In this document: positions 1 to 9,478 of the stretch, piece after piece
Layout: each line of letters starts with the position of its first letter
Position numbering within the stretch: the first letter of the stretch is position 1
Assembly (NCBI RefSeq): GCF_004216695.1
Contig: NZ_SGXC01000001.1
Span: forward strand, 2,108,001 to 2,172,000
Origin: Pigmentiphaga kullae
GTDB taxonomy: Bacteria; Pseudomonadota; Gammaproteobacteria; Burkholderiales; Burkholderiaceae_B
Length of the DNA: 64,000 nucleotides
Direction: 5' to 3'
Notes under the pieces: generated by a model
Database searches by the model: none
The model's input: only the letters and a program-made list of their open reading frames with translations
Told to the model about the DNA's origin: nothing
Made by a program: the position numbers and the translations under genes

Positions 1-654
1 CTGCCCTACGACACGGTCAAGGATTTCACGCCGGTGATACTGGCCGGGCGCTCGCCCATGCTGCTGGTCGCGAATGCCGAGTCCAGCCTGCGTTCCGTGG
101 CCGACGTGCTGGCGGCGGCGCGGGCCCGGCCCGGCAGCCTGAACTACGGCACCTCGGGCGACGGTTCCTCCAATCACCTGGCGATGGAGCGTTTCGCCGG
201 CATGACCGGCGTCAAGATGACCTCGGTGCCGTACAAGGGGAGCACGCCGCTCTTGACGGATCTGGCCGGTGGCCAGGTCGGCCTGGCCTTCGACGCCTTT
301 CCGCACGTGCTGCCCTTCATCCAGTCGGGCAGGGTGAAGCCGCTGGCGATCGCCGATGCGCGGCGGTCGGCGCTCATGCCGGAACTGCCCACCGTTGCCG
401 AGGCGGGCGTGCCCGGCTACGAAGTGTCGTCCTGGCACGGATTCGTGGTGCCGGCCGGCACGCCCCGCCCCGTGGTGGACAAGCTCAATGCCCGGATCGA
501 GGCCATTCTGGCCATGGAGGACGTGCGCAAGGTCTTCCAGCAGCAGGGCGTGGTGCCCGATGGCGGCAGCCCGGAGGCGTTCCGCGCCTTCATCGCCGGG
601 CAGATGGACCTCTGGAAACAGGTGGTCCGGCAGGCCGGGATCGTGCCGCAATGA
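1..654 (+). CDS. Bug/TctC-family periplasmic binding protein (5' end outside window)
   Basis: The reading frame is open from base 1 and ends at a TGA, so only the C-terminal 217 residues are present. The N-terminal signal peptide and first lobe lie outside. LPYDTVKDFTPV, the NYGTSGDGSSNHL segment, SVPYKGSTPLLTDLAGGQV and LPTVAEAGVPGYE are the usual landmarks of the Bug (TctC) family of high-affinity periplasmic receptors for small carboxylates. The stop overlaps the start of the next gene (ATGA), so it is translationally coupled to the enolase-superfamily enzyme. This suggests it captures the substrate of this operon. The ligand cannot be read from sequence. Confidence 0.93.
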   Translation: MPYDTVKDFTPVILAGRSPMLLVANAESSLRSVADVLAAARARPGSLNYGTSGDGSSNHLAMERFAGMTGVKMTSVPYKGSTPLLTDLAGGQVGLAFDAFPHVLPFIQSGRVKPLAIADARRSALMPELPTVAEAGVPGYEVSSWHGFVVPAGTPRPVVDKLNARIEAILAMEDVRKVFQQQGVVPDGGSPEAFRAFIAGQMDLWKQVVRQAGIVPQ

Positions 655-1808
655 AGGCGGCCGCTCCGCTGGTGGTGCGCGACGTGCAGGCGTGGGCTAC
701 CTCGTTTCCGGTTCCCGCCTCCAGCAGCGTGACGCTGGGCGTCGGGCGGGTGATCAAGCGCGATGCCGTGGTGGTCAAGGTGACGACCGAATGCGGGCTG
801 GTGGGATATGGCGAATCGCATCACGGGCGCGCCCACACCACCATCGCCCATTTCGTGAACAGCGCGCTGCGGCCGTTCGTGGTGGGCCGGGACGCGGCCG
901 ACGTGAACGGGATCTGGCATCACATCTACATGCGCCAGCTCGCCAGCCATGGCCTGGGCGCCGCCTGCGCGATGGCCATGAGCGGCATCGACATGGCGCT
1001 GTGGGATATCCGCGGCAAGGCGGTCGGCTGGCCGCTGCACCGGCTGCTGGGGGGCGCGGCGCGGGCGGTGCCCGCCTATGCCGGAGGCGTGGCGCTGGGC
1101 TGGCAGGATCCCGCCGCGCTGGTGGAGGAGGCGCGCCGCCACGTCGAGGCGGGCTACCGCGCGGTGAAGCTGCGGCTGGGCGACAGCGTGGCGCGCGACC
1201 TGGCACGCGTGCGCGCCGTGCGCGAGGCGTTCGGCGGCGAGCTGGTCATCCTGGCCGACGCCAATACCGCCTACGGGGTGGACGACGCACGCGCCGCGAT
1301 GCCGGGGCTGGACGAGCTGGGCGTGGGCTGGCTGGAAGAGCCTTTCCCTGCGCACGACCATCGTAGCTATGCGCAGGCCCGGACCTTCGGGCGGGTGCCG
1401 CTGGCGGCGGGCGAGAACCACTACACCCGCTATGAGTTCAGCCGGCTCGTGGACGACGGCGTGGTCACCGTACTGCAGCCCGACCTGTCCAAGGCGGGCG
1501 GCATCACCGAGACGCTGCGCATCGCCGCGATGGCCTCGGCCCACAAGCTGCCGGTGCACCTGCACTCGTCGATGACGGGCATCAACCTGGCCGCTTGCGT
1601 CCACGTGCTCGCCGCCGTGGACAACGGCGGGTATTTCGAGGCGGACGTCTCGCGCGTGAACCTGTTTCGCGACCGCCTGACGAGCACGCCGTTCGCGATC
1701 GGCGACGACGGCTGTGTCCGGCCGCTGGAGGGGCCGGGCCTGGGCGTGGAGGTGGACGAGGACTTCCTGCGCGCCCATCCGGCCATAGAAGGGCCGGCCT
1801 ACGTATGA
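651..1808 (+). CDS. Mandelate racemase/muconate lactonizing-type enolase superfamily enzyme
   Basis: 385 residues, the usual length of the family. It has a capping domain followed by a TIM barrel. Visible active-site elements are a KLR motif at residue 173 (K-x-K/R base), metal ligands in LADAN (D203), LEEP (E229) and AGEN (E255), then D278 in QPDLSKAGG, the HLHSS histidine(s) at 303-305 and E330 in YFEAD. The D/H/E trio at the barrel end is typical of the mandelate racemase subgroup, which abstracts the alpha-proton of a 2-hydroxy or sugar acid. Start ATG overlaps the upstream Bug stop. With a hydroxyacid dehydrogenase, ThDP enzyme and ALDH downstream, a racemase or dehydratase role on an alpha-hydroxyacid is likely. 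Substrate unknown. Confidence 0.9.
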   Translation: MKAAAPLVVRDVQAWATSFPVPASSSVTLGVGRVIKRDAVVVKVTTECGLVGYGESHHGRAHTTIAHFVNSALRPFVVGRDAADVNGIWHHIYMRQLASHGLGAACAMAMSGIDMALWDIRGKAVGWPLHRLLGGAARAVPAYAGGVALGWQDPAALVEEARRHVEAGYRAVKLRLGDSVARDLARVRAVREAFGGELVILADANTAYGVDDARAAMPGLDELGVGWLEEPFPAHDHRSYAQARTFGRVPLAAGENHYTRYEFSRLVDDGVVTVLQPDLSKAGGITETLRIAAMASAHKLPVHLHSSMTGINLAACVHVLAAVDNGGYFEADVSRVNLFRDRLTSTPFAIGDDGCVRPLEGPGLGVEVDEDFLRAHPAIEGPAYV

Positions 1809-1846
1809 CGCAGCAATCCATCAAACAGACAAACGGAGACAGGAAC

Positions 1847-2830
1847 ATGCACTTCACGACGTGGATCAGGATCGCCGCGGGCGCCGCGGCACTGGCGGCC
1901 ACCGCGCCCGCCCTGGCGGACCGGGTGGCCGACGCCTACCCGGAAAAGCCCATACGCATCATCGTTCCCTATACGCCGGCCGGCTTCAACGACGCCATGG
2001 CGCGCGTGTTCGCGCGCAAGCTGCAGGAAAGCTGGCACCAGCCGGTCATCGTCGAGAACAAGCCGGGCGCGGGCACCATCATCGGGACCGAGCACGGGGT
2101 CCGTGCCGAGCCCGACGGCTATACGCTGGTGGTGGTGGGCTTCCCGCTGGTGGCCAACCAGTTCCTGTACAAGAAGCTGCCCTACGATTCGGTCAAGGAC
2201 GTGGCGCCGGTGATCCTGGGCGCGCGTTCGCCCAACCTGCTGGTGGTCAGCGCGAACTCGGGCATACGCAGCCTGCAGGATCTCGTGGCCGAGGCCCGGC
2301 GCCGCCCGGGCAAGCTGAACTACGCGACCGCCGGCAACGGCACCTCGAACCACCTGACCATGGAGTACTTCAAGAGCGTGGCGGGCATCGACCTCGCGCA
2401 GGTGCCCTACAAGGGCAGCGCGCCCATGGTGACCGACCTGCTGGGCGGGCAGGTGGACGTGATGTTCGACAACATGCCGCACGTGCTGCCCCACGTGCGC
2501 GCGGGCAAGATGCGCGCGCTGGGCATCACCGGCGCGAAGCGCTCGCCGCTCGCGCCCGATCTTCCCACCATCGCCGAGCAGGGCTATCCCGGCTTCGAGG
2601 TCGCCGTCTGGTACGGCCTGGGCGCCCCGGCCCGGACGCCACCCGCCATCCTGGCCAAGCTGAACCGGGAACTGAACCGGATCCTGGCGACCGACGAGGT
2701 CAGGAAGATTTTCGCCGACCAGGGCGTGGAGCCGCTGGGCGGATCGCTGGAGGATTTCTCGGCCTATTTCAAGGAACAGTCCCAGCGCTGGTCCAAGGTC
2801 GTGCACGACGCCAAGGTGTCCCTGGAGTAG
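1847..2830 (+). CDS. Bug/TctC-family periplasmic binding protein
   Basis: 327 residues from the ATG at 1847, which is followed by a clear Sec signal peptide (basic start, Ala-rich core, cleavage after PALAD). An upstream in-frame extension exists but overlaps the previous gene and lacks a signal sequence. Family landmarks are YPEKPIRIIVPYTPAG, VENKPGAGTIIGTE, KKLPYDSVKDVAPV and VPYKGSAPMVTDLLGGQ. It is the second Bug protein of this operon and closely resembles the truncated one at the window edge, so the two are probably recent paralogues. Bug proteins often have no cognate TctAB permease nearby, and none is seen here. Ligand not predictable. Confidence 0.94.
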   Translation: MHFTTWIRIAAGAAALAATAPALADRVADAYPEKPIRIIVPYTPAGFNDAMARVFARKLQESWHQPVIVENKPGAGTIIGTEHGVRAEPDGYTLVVVGFPLVANQFLYKKLPYDSVKDVAPVILGARSPNLLVVSANSGIRSLQDLVAEARRRPGKLNYATAGNGTSNHLTMEYFKSVAGIDLAQVPYKGSAPMVTDLLGGQVDVMFDNMPHVLPHVRAGKMRALGITGAKRSPLAPDLPTIAEQGYPGFEVAVWYGLGAPARTPPAILAKLNRELNRILATDEVRKIFADQGVEPLGGSLEDFSAYFKEQSQRWSKVVHDAKVSLE

Positions 2831-2863
2831 CGGAGCCTGGCGCAATTGAAGAGGAAAGGAATC

Positions 2864-4300
2864 ATGACAGGCAAGAACAGGCCCCGGGACATGCGACAGT
2901 GGCTGGCGCACCTGGCGCGGACGGACAGGCTCGCGGTCCTGCGCGAGGGCGTGCCGCTCAAGCACACGCTGGCGGCCATGGCCAAGCTGCTGGACGGCCA
3001 TAAGGCCGCCTATTTCCCGCGCCCCGGCGGCCATGCCATGCCCGTCGTGTCGGGCTTCATGGCGCAGCGCGCCTGGATCGCCGAGGCCCTGGGGGTGGAG
3101 TCGGCCGGGCTGCTGGAAGCCTTCCGGACGGCGGCCGAGTCGCCGCTGCCGTGGCGCGAGGTCGAGGCCGGCTCGGCGCCTTGCCAGGAGGTCGTGCTGC
3201 GCGACGTCGACCTGCTGGCGCAACTGCCCATTCCCACCCACAGCGAGTTCGACAGCGGCCCGTACATCACCGCCGGCATGGTGATCGCGCGCAATCCCGT
3301 CACCGGCGTGCAGAACGTCTCGATCAACCGCATCCAGGTCCATGCGCGCGATCGCATGGCCATCCTGCTGCTGCCGCGTCATCTGCACGCGTTCTACCAG
3401 GAGGCGGAGGCGCGCGGCCTGGAGTTGCCGGTGGCCGTGGTGATCGGCGCCGACCCGCTGACGCTGCTGGCGTCGCAGGCGATCACGCCCATCGACTACG
3501 ACGAGCTGGAGATCGCCGGCGCCCTGCACGGCGAACCGCTCGAAGTCGTCAAGTGCCTGACCAGCGACGTGCGCGTCCCGGCCCGCGCCGAGATCGTGAT
3601 CGAGGGGCGTCTGCTGCCGGGCGTGCGGGAAGAGGAAGGGCCGTTCGGCGAGTTCCCGCGCTACTACAGCGCCAAGGAAAAACGCGAGGTGATCGCGGTC
3701 GATGCCATCACGCACCGGCGCGGTCCCGTCTTCCACACCATCGTGCCGGCCGAACTCGAGCACCTGCTGCTCGGATCCATCCCGCGCGAGGCCACGCTGC
3801 TGTCGCACCTGCAGCGCAGCTTTCCCGGCGTGCTGGACGTGCATCTGAGCATGGGCGGGGTGGGGCGCTACCACCTGTTCGTCAAGTTCAGGAAGCGCCG
3901 CGAGGGCGAGCCCAAGAACGTGCTGCTGTGTGCGCTGGGGGCGCACTATGATCTCAAGCAGGTGATCGTGGTGGATGACGACGTCGACGTGCACGATCCC
4001 AAGCAGGTCGAATGGGCCGTGGCCACGCGCTTCCAGGCCGACCGCGACCTGGTGGTGATAAGCGGTGCCCAGGGCTCGGTGCTCGATCCCTCCACCACCG
4101 TGGGTGTGGACGACATCGAGAACCTGCCGCCCGCCCTGCAGGGCATCGGCGCCAAGATGGGGCTGGACGCCACGCGGCCGCTGGCCTATGCGGGCCACAT
4201 CTTCACCAAGGTCAGGATCCCGGGCGAAGAGGAGATAGACATCGCCGCCCAGATCGTGCCCAATGCCGTGGTCGACTGGGAAACCGGCACGGTCGGTTAG
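2864..4300 (+). CDS. UbiD-family (prenylated-FMN) decarboxylase
   Basis: 478 residues from the ATG at 2864, which has the SD GAGGAAAGG just upstream. A TTG six codons earlier is less likely. The UbiD fold is recognised by NVSINRIQVHARD (151-163), PVAVVIGADP (189-198), RAEIVIEGRL and the acidic VREEEGPFGEFPRYYS segment (254-269), which carries the conserved catalytic glutamates and prFMN/metal contacts. UbiD enzymes reversibly decarboxylate aromatic or unsaturated acids. They need prenylated FMN made by a UbiX-type enzyme, and no ubiX gene is visible in this window. It sits mid-operon between a Bug protein and an alpha-hydroxyacid dehydrogenase, so it probably acts on an aromatic intermediate rather than in ubiquinone synthesis. 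Confidence 0.9.
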   Translation: MTGKNRPRDMRQWLAHLARTDRLAVLREGVPLKHTLAAMAKLLDGHKAAYFPRPGGHAMPVVSGFMAQRAWIAEALGVESAGLLEAFRTAAESPLPWREVEAGSAPCQEVVLRDVDLLAQLPIPTHSEFDSGPYITAGMVIARNPVTGVQNVSINRIQVHARDRMAILLLPRHLHAFYQEAEARGLELPVAVVIGADPLTLLASQAITPIDYDELEIAGALHGEPLEVVKCLTSDVRVPARAEIVIEGRLLPGVREEEGPFGEFPRYYSAKEKREVIAVDAITHRRGPVFHTIVPAELEHLLLGSIPREATLLSHLQRSFPGVLDVHLSMGGVGRYHLFVKFRKRREGEPKNVLLCALGAHYDLKQVIVVDDDVDVHDPKQVEWAVATRFQADRDLVVISGAQGSVLDPSTTVGVDDIENLPPALQGIGAKMGLDATRPLAYAGHIFTKVRIPGEEEIDIAAQIVPNAVVDWETGTVG

Positions 4301-4319
4301 CGACGCGCGAGGAATGGCG

Positions 4320-5534
4320 ATGACTCTGGCTTCCATCCTGTCCACCGGCGATCTGGAACAGGCCGCGCGGCGGCGCCTGCCGCCCAGCGTGTACGGCTAT
4401 GTCTCGGGCGGCTCGGAAACCGAATGCGCGCTGCGCGGCAATCGCCAGGCTTTCGATGCCTGGCGGTTCGTGCCGCGCTTCCTGGTGGACGTGTCGCGCC
4501 GGTCGCAGGCCAGGAGCCTGTTCGGTACGCAATACGCCGCGCCGTTCGGCATCGCCCCCATGGGCGTGGCCGGCATCTGCGGTTTCGACGGCGACCTCGC
4601 GATGGCGCGCGCGGCGGCCGAGGCCCGCGTACCCTTCGTGTTGAGCGGCGCCTCGACCACGCCCATGGAGCGCGTGCTGGAACAGGCGCCGGGAAGCTGG
4701 TTCCAGGCCTATGTCCCGTCCAACCGGGAACTGATCGGCGCCTTGTTGCAGCGCGCCGAGCGGGCGGGCGTTACGGTGCTGGTGGTGACGGTGGACGTGC
4801 CGATCGCCTCGACGCGCGAGGTGGAGCTGCGCAACGGCTTCAGCCTGCCGCTGCGGCTCACGCCGCGGCTGGTGGCCGGCGGCCTGGTCCGTCCCCGCTG
4901 GCTGGCGCGGACCTTCCTGAGGACGCTGCTGCGCCAGGGCATCCCGCGGTTCGAGAATTTCTCCGCGGTACGCGGCAACCGCATCATCACCGCGGCGACC
5001 GGCGACCATCGCGCCGGCCGCGCCGCCTTGTCGTGGGACGATCTGGCCTGGGTGCGCGAGCGCTGGCGCGGCCGGCTGGTGATCAAGGGCCTGCTGCATC
5101 CGGAGGATGCCGGGCGGGCCCAGGCCATCGGCGCCGACGGCCTCATCGTCTCCAACCACGGCGGCCGCCAGCTCGACAGTGCGCTGGCGCCGCTGGATGC
5201 CTTGCCCGCCATCGCGGCCGCGGCGCCGCGGCTGGCGATCATGGTCGACAGCGGCTTTCGCCGCGGGACCGACATCCTGAAGGCGCTGGCGCTGGGGGCC
5301 GACTTCGTCTTCATCGGCCGTCCCTTTATGTACGGACTCGCCGTGGGCGGCCAGGCGGGCGTCGCCCATGTGCTGGCCCTGCTCAAGCGCGAGATCGACG
5401 TCGACCTCGCCCTGCTGGGGTGCGCCGACATCGAGGACCTGGATCGACGATACCTGGTCCGGCCCGGCCCGCCTTCAGCATTCCGCACCCATTCCGGAGA
5501 TTGTTCATGCAGTTGCTCGACGCCCGCCATCTGA
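4320..5534 (+). CDS. FMN-dependent alpha-hydroxyacid dehydrogenase (lactate/mandelate dehydrogenase family)
   Basis: 404 residues from the ATG at 4320 (SD GAGG seven bases upstream; an ATG at 4314 is also possible). The TIM barrel carries the family signature: YGYVSGGSETE near the N-terminus, APMG (80-83), VTVDVP at the FMN site, K256 in VIKGLL, and SNHGGRQLD with catalytic H280 and R283, then DSGFRRGTDILKALALGA for phosphate binding. It oxidises a 2-hydroxyacid to the 2-oxoacid, with L-lactate, S-mandelate and glycolate as known family substrates. The 3' end overlaps the aldehyde dehydrogenase gene by 28 bp, indicating tight operon packing. Position after a racemase-type gene supports a mandelate-like step. 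Confidence 0.9.
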   Translation: MTLASILSTGDLEQAARRRLPPSVYGYVSGGSETECALRGNRQAFDAWRFVPRFLVDVSRRSQARSLFGTQYAAPFGIAPMGVAGICGFDGDLAMARAAAEARVPFVLSGASTTPMERVLEQAPGSWFQAYVPSNRELIGALLQRAERAGVTVLVVTVDVPIASTREVELRNGFSLPLRLTPRLVAGGLVRPRWLARTFLRTLLRQGIPRFENFSAVRGNRIITAATGDHRAGRAALSWDDLAWVRERWRGRLVIKGLLHPEDAGRAQAIGADGLIVSNHGGRQLDSALAPLDALPAIAAAAPRLAIMVDSGFRRGTDILKALALGADFVFIGRPFMYGLAVGGQAGVAHVLALLKREIDVDLALLGCADIEDLDRRYLVRPGPPSAFRTHSGDCSCSCSTPAI

Positions 5535-6958
5535 TCGATGGACACTGGCAGCCTTCCAACGACGGCCGCACGGCTGCCAGCATCGACCCCGCCACGGGCG
5601 AGACCATCGGCACGCTGGCCGACGGCGGTCGCGCCGAGGCGCGGGCGGCCATCGCCGCCGCCCGCCATGCCTTCGACACGACGGCCTGGCCGCAAAGCCC
5701 GCGCGTGCGGCAGCAGGTCCTGCTGCAATGGGCCGACCGGCTCGAACGCCGCACGGACCTGGCAGCGCTGCTGACGCGCGAGAACGGCAAGGTGCTGCGC
5801 GAAGCGCGCGGCGAGATGGCCGGCGCCATTTCCGAGATCCGCTACTACGCCGGGCTGGCGCGCCACATGCCCGGGCATTTCATGGAAGTGGAGCCCGGAG
5901 CCTTCGCGGCCACGCTGCGCGAACCGGCCGGAGTGGCGGGGCTCATCATTCCCTGGAACGCTCCGGTGGTGCTGCTGATCCGGGCGCTTGCGCCGGCGTT
6001 GGCAGCCGGATGCACCGTCATTGTCAAACCGGCGATGCAGACTGCGCAGATCACGGCGGCGGTGCTGCACGAACTGGCGCAGGTGCCCGGCCTGCCTTCC
6101 GGCGTGCTGAACCTGGTGTGCGAGACCGGCAGCGACGTGGCCAGGGAGCTGGTCGCGTCGCCCGACGTGGACGTGCTGAGCTTCACCGGCTCGAACCTGG
6201 TCGGCCAGCACATCATGGCGGCGGCCGCGCCCACGATGAAGAAGCTGTCGCTGGAGCTGGGCGGCAAGTCGTGCTGCCTGGTTTTTCCCGATGCGGACAT
6301 CGAGGCGACCGCGCGCCAGCTGGCAGCGGCGGCCACCATCATTTCCGGGCAGCAGTGCACGGCCGCGCGGCGCGTGCTGGTCCATGCCTCGCGCCTGGAC
6401 GAGATGAAGCGTGCCTTGACGCAGGCCCTGTCCGCCATCGTGGTCGGCCCCGGAGCGGACGAGTCCTCGGGCATGGGCCCGCTGATCGACGCGCAGGCGG
6501 TACGCACCGTGGACGAGGCGGTCCAGCGCGCGCTGGACGAATGCGACGAAGTCCTGCTGCGCGGTGGCCGGCCGCAGGGGGCGCTGGCCGGCGGCAGCTA
6601 TCTGACGCCCACGCTGGTCGCGCATCGCGACAGCTCGGCCTTCTTCTGCCAGGAAGAAATCTTCGGCCCCTTCGTGGTGCTCGAGTCCTTCGACGACGAG
6701 CGCGAGGCGGTGCGGCGCGCCAATCACACGGTGTACGGGCTGTCCGCCAGCGTCTGGACCGCCGACGGCGACCGCGCATTGCGTGTCGCACGCGCTCTGC
6801 GCAACGGCACGGTCTGGATCAACGACCACAACCGCCTGTTCGCCGAGGCGGAAACCGGCGGCTACCGCCAGAGTGGGTTGGGCCGGCTGCATGGCTACGA
6901 GGGGCTGGGCGACTTCCTGGAAACCAAGCACATCTACCGCAGCGCCGGCGTGGCTTGA
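5507..6958 (+). CDS. NAD(P)-dependent aldehyde dehydrogenase
   Basis: 483 residues, normal for the ALDH superfamily. Key residues are visible: N151 in IIPWNAP, the cofactor region VIVKPA (171-176), SFTGSNLVG for the Rossmann loop, general base E250 in LELGGKS and nucleophile C284 in SGQQCTAARR, then EEIFGPFVV. It oxidises an aldehyde to the acid. The start lies inside the previous gene, with GGAGA upstream of the ATG at 5507. In a mandelate-type sequence it would take the aldehyde released by the ThDP enzyme encoded next. Exact aldehyde unknown. Confidence 0.93.
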   Translation: MQLLDARHLIDGHWQPSNDGRTAASIDPATGETIGTLADGGRAEARAAIAAARHAFDTTAWPQSPRVRQQVLLQWADRLERRTDLAALLTRENGKVLREARGEMAGAISEIRYYAGLARHMPGHFMEVEPGAFAATLREPAGVAGLIIPWNAPVVLLIRALAPALAAGCTVIVKPAMQTAQITAAVLHELAQVPGLPSGVLNLVCETGSDVARELVASPDVDVLSFTGSNLVGQHIMAAAAPTMKKLSLELGGKSCCLVFPDADIEATARQLAAAATIISGQQCTAARRVLVHASRLDEMKRALTQALSAIVVGPGADESSGMGPLIDAQAVRTVDEAVQRALDECDEVLLRGGRPQGALAGGSYLTPTLVAHRDSSAFFCQEEIFGPFVVLESFDDEREAVRRANHTVYGLSASVWTADGDRALRVARALRNGTVWINDHNRLFAEAETGGYRQSGLGRLHGYEGLGDFLETKHIYRSAGVA

Positions 6959-6989
6959 GGCGCGCCCAACGAGATTTCAAGGAACCGAC

Positions 6990-8657
6990 ATGAGTGGAAC
7001 ATCCGAGGCACGCAGCGGCGGCCGGATACTGGTGGACGCCCTGCGCACGCACGGCGTGGACACCGCCTTCTGCGTCCCGGGCGAGAGTTTCCTGGCCGTG
7101 CTGGACGCGTTGTACGAAGCGCGCGACGCGATACGGCTGGTCGTGTGCCGCCAGGAGGGCGGGGCCGCGCACATGGCCGAGGCCTATGGCAAGCTGACCG
7201 GCGAGCCCGGGATCTGCTTCGTGACGCGCGGGCCGGGCGCGACCAATGCCAGCATCGGCATCCATACCGCGCGGCAGGACTCGACGCCGCTGATCGTGTT
7301 CGTCGGCCAGGTGGCGCGCGGCGACATGGGGCGAGAAGCCTGGCAGGAGATCGACTTCCGCCACATGTTCGGCACCCAGGCCAAGTGGGTGGAACAGATC
7401 GACGATGCACGCCGTATTCCGGAATACGTCAGCCGCGCCTTCCACGTGGCGACCTCGGGCCGCCCCGGTCCGGTGGTACTGGCCCTGCCGGAGGACATGC
7501 TGGCGGAGATGGCGGTGGCGCACGACGCTCCGCGCTACCGGCGCATCGCGCAGGCGCCCGCGGCGCGGGATATGGACGATCTGGCGGCCTTGCTGGCCGA
7601 GGCCCGCTGGCCCATGATGCTGCTGGGCGGCGGGGGTTGGTCGCGCGCGGCTTGCGAAGACATCGAGCGCTTCGCGCGCGCCTTCGACCTGCCCGTGGCC
7701 TGCACCTTCCGGCGGCAGGACCTGTTCGACAACCGCAACGACCGCTACGTGGGCGAGTCGGGCTTGGGCATGGACCCGCGCCTGGCCGGCCGCATCGGGC
7801 AGGCCGACCTGATCGTCGCGGTCGGGCCCCGCCTGGGCGAGACCTCCACCAACGGCTATGCGCTGCTGGACGTGCCCCGGCCGCGCCAGAAGCTGGCGCA
7901 CGTCCATCTGGACGCGGGCGAACTGGGACGCGTCTACAGCGCCGACGTCGCCATCAACGCCGACATGGCGTCCTTCGCCGCGGCGGCCGCTCAACTGGCG
8001 CCCGCCGCGCCTCCGGCCTGGGCCGACTGGACGGCGCAGGCCCGCGCGGACTATCTCGACAACCTGCGGCACGCGCCCATGCCTGGCCCCGTGGACCTGG
8101 GCGACGTCATGGCCCACCTGCGCGAGGTGCTGCCGCCCGAGTCCATCATCACGAACGGGGCCGGCAACTACACGCTATGGGTGCAGCGCTTCTACCAGTA
8201 CCGGGGCTGGCGCACGCAGCTCGCGCCCACCAGCGGGACCATGGGCTACGGCGTGCCGGCTGCCATCGCCGCCAAGCTCGTCCACCCCGATCGGCCCGCG
8301 GTCTGCTTCGCGGGGGACGGCTGTTTCCTGATGAATTCGCAGGAGATGGCGACGGCGGTCCAGTACGGCGCGAATGCCGTGTTCATCGTGGTGGACAACG
8401 GGATGTACGGCAGCATACGCATGCACCAGGAGCGGCACTACCCGGGCCGGGTCCATGGCACCGACCTGCGCAATCCCGATTTCGTCGCGCTGGCGTCGGC
8501 CTACGGACTGCACGCCGAGCAGGTCCCGACCACCGCCGATTTCCCCGCCGCGTTCGCCCGGGCGCTGGCGGCGGGCCGGCCGGCCCTGCTGGCGCTGAAG
8601 ACCGACCCCGACGTGATCTCGCCGCGGGCGACGATCGCCAAGCTGCGGCAAGGGTGA
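6990..8657 (+). CDS. Thiamine-diphosphate-dependent enzyme (acetolactate synthase/benzoylformate decarboxylase superfamily)
   Basis: 555 residues from the ATG at 6990 with AAGGAA upstream. Three domains: the N-terminal PYR domain with CVPGES and the ThDP-activating glutamate E56 in CRQEGGAAHMAEAYG, a central Rossmann-like domain, and a C-terminal PP domain with the GDG...N ThDP/Mg motif starting about residue 441. The N-terminal motif is closer to acetolactate synthase and oxalyl-CoA decarboxylase than to classical benzoylformate decarboxylase. No small regulatory subunit gene is near, so anabolic acetolactate synthase is unlikely. As last gene of the operon, a 2-oxoacid decarboxylase or carboligase role is inferred. 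It converges on thiG with a 16-bp gap. Confidence 0.88.
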   Translation: MSGTSEARSGGRILVDALRTHGVDTAFCVPGESFLAVLDALYEARDAIRLVVCRQEGGAAHMAEAYGKLTGEPGICFVTRGPGATNASIGIHTARQDSTPLIVFVGQVARGDMGREAWQEIDFRHMFGTQAKWVEQIDDARRIPEYVSRAFHVATSGRPGPVVLALPEDMLAEMAVAHDAPRYRRIAQAPAARDMDDLAALLAEARWPMMLLGGGGWSRAACEDIERFARAFDLPVACTFRRQDLFDNRNDRYVGESGLGMDPRLAGRIGQADLIVAVGPRLGETSTNGYALLDVPRPRQKLAHVHLDAGELGRVYSADVAINADMASFAAAAAQLAPAAPPAWADWTAQARADYLDNLRHAPMPGPVDLGDVMAHLREVLPPESIITNGAGNYTLWVQRFYQYRGWRTQLAPTSGTMGYGVPAAIAAKLVHPDRPAVCFAGDGCFLMNSQEMATAVQYGANAVFIVVDNGMYGSIRMHQERHYPGRVHGTDLRNPDFVALASAYGLHAEQVPTTADFPAAFARALAAGRPALLALKTDPDVISPRATIAKLRQG

Positions 8658-8673
8658 CGGGCCGGGCGCGGCT

Positions 8674-9459
8674 TTATGACTGGATCAGCCCGGTCGTAGG
8701 CGAGCTGGGCGATCCGCTGTAGAGCTTCTTGGGCATGCGGCCCGCCAGGAAGGCTTCGCGCCCGGCTTCCACGCCTTTCTTCATCGCGCTGGCCATCAGC
8801 ACCGGATCCTTGGCCGCTGCGATGGCGGTATTCATCAGCACGCCGTCGCAGCCCAGCTCCATGGCGATCGCCGCATCCGAGGCCGTGCCTACGCCCGCGT
8901 CCACGATGATGGGCACGTTGGCCTGGTCGATGATCAGCCGCAGGTTCCACGGATTCAGGATGCCCATGCCCGAGCCGATCAGCGAGGCCAGCGGCATGAC
9001 GGCGATGCAGCCGATCTCTTCCAGCATGCGCGCCTGGATGGGATCGTCCGTGCAGTACACCATCACCTTGAAACCGTCCTTGACCAGCGTTTCCGCGGCC
9101 TTCAGGGTCTCGGGCATGTTCGGGAACAGGGTGTGCGAGTCGCCCAGCACTTCCAGCTTTACCAGGTCATGCCCATCCAGCAGCTCGCGCGCCAGGCGCA
9201 GCGTGCGCACGGCATCGTCGGCGGTATAGCAGCCGGCGGTGTTGGGCAGGATGGTGTATTCGCTGGGAGGCAGGTAGTCCAGCAGACTGGGCTCGCCCGC
9301 ATTCTGGCCGATGTTGGTGCGGCGGATGGCCACCGTCACGATATTGGCGCCGCTGGCGTCGATGGCCGCTTTGGTCTCGTCGAAATCCTTGTACTTGCCG
9401 GTGCCCACCAACAGGCGGGAGGAGTAGGTCTTGCCGGCAAGAGTGAATGTGTCTGTCAT
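8674..9459 (-). CDS. thiG: Thiazole synthase ThiG
   Basis: 261 residues, TIM-barrel thiazole synthase. It joins 1-deoxyxylulose 5-phosphate, dehydroglycine and ThiS thiocarboxylate into the thiazole phosphate of thiamine. [29 protein letters not shown] and LVKLEVLGD are conserved, and K101 in the last is the Schiff-base lysine. [28 protein letters not shown] is the phosphate-binding end. Start ATG at 9459 has AGGA upstream. It lies downstream of thiC on the same strand across a 155-bp gap holding a GC-rich repeat. thiS, thiO and thiE are not next to it, which is unusual because thiS commonly precedes thiG. Confidence 0.96.
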   Translation of the reverse strand: MTDTFTLAGKTYSSRLLVGTGKYKDFDETKAAIDASGANIVTVAIRRTNIGQNAGEPSLLDYLPPSEYTILPNTAGCYTADDAVRTLRLARELLDGHDLVKLEVLGDSHTLFPNMPETLKAAETLVKDGFKVMVYCTDDPIQARMLEEIGCIAVMPLASLIGSGMGILNPWNLRLIIDQANVPIIVDAGVGTASDAAIAMELGCDGVLMNTAIAAAKDPVLMASAMKKGVEAGREAFLAGRMPKKLYSGSPSSPTTGLIQS

Positions 9460-9478
9460 GGTTGGATCCTAGAGGAAT

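Noticed and set aside
1799-4345. 848-codon open frame on the minus strand
   Set aside because: Antisense to the Bug and UbiD-type genes, which have strong family motifs. His/Arg/Gln-rich composition is typical of a high-GC shadow.
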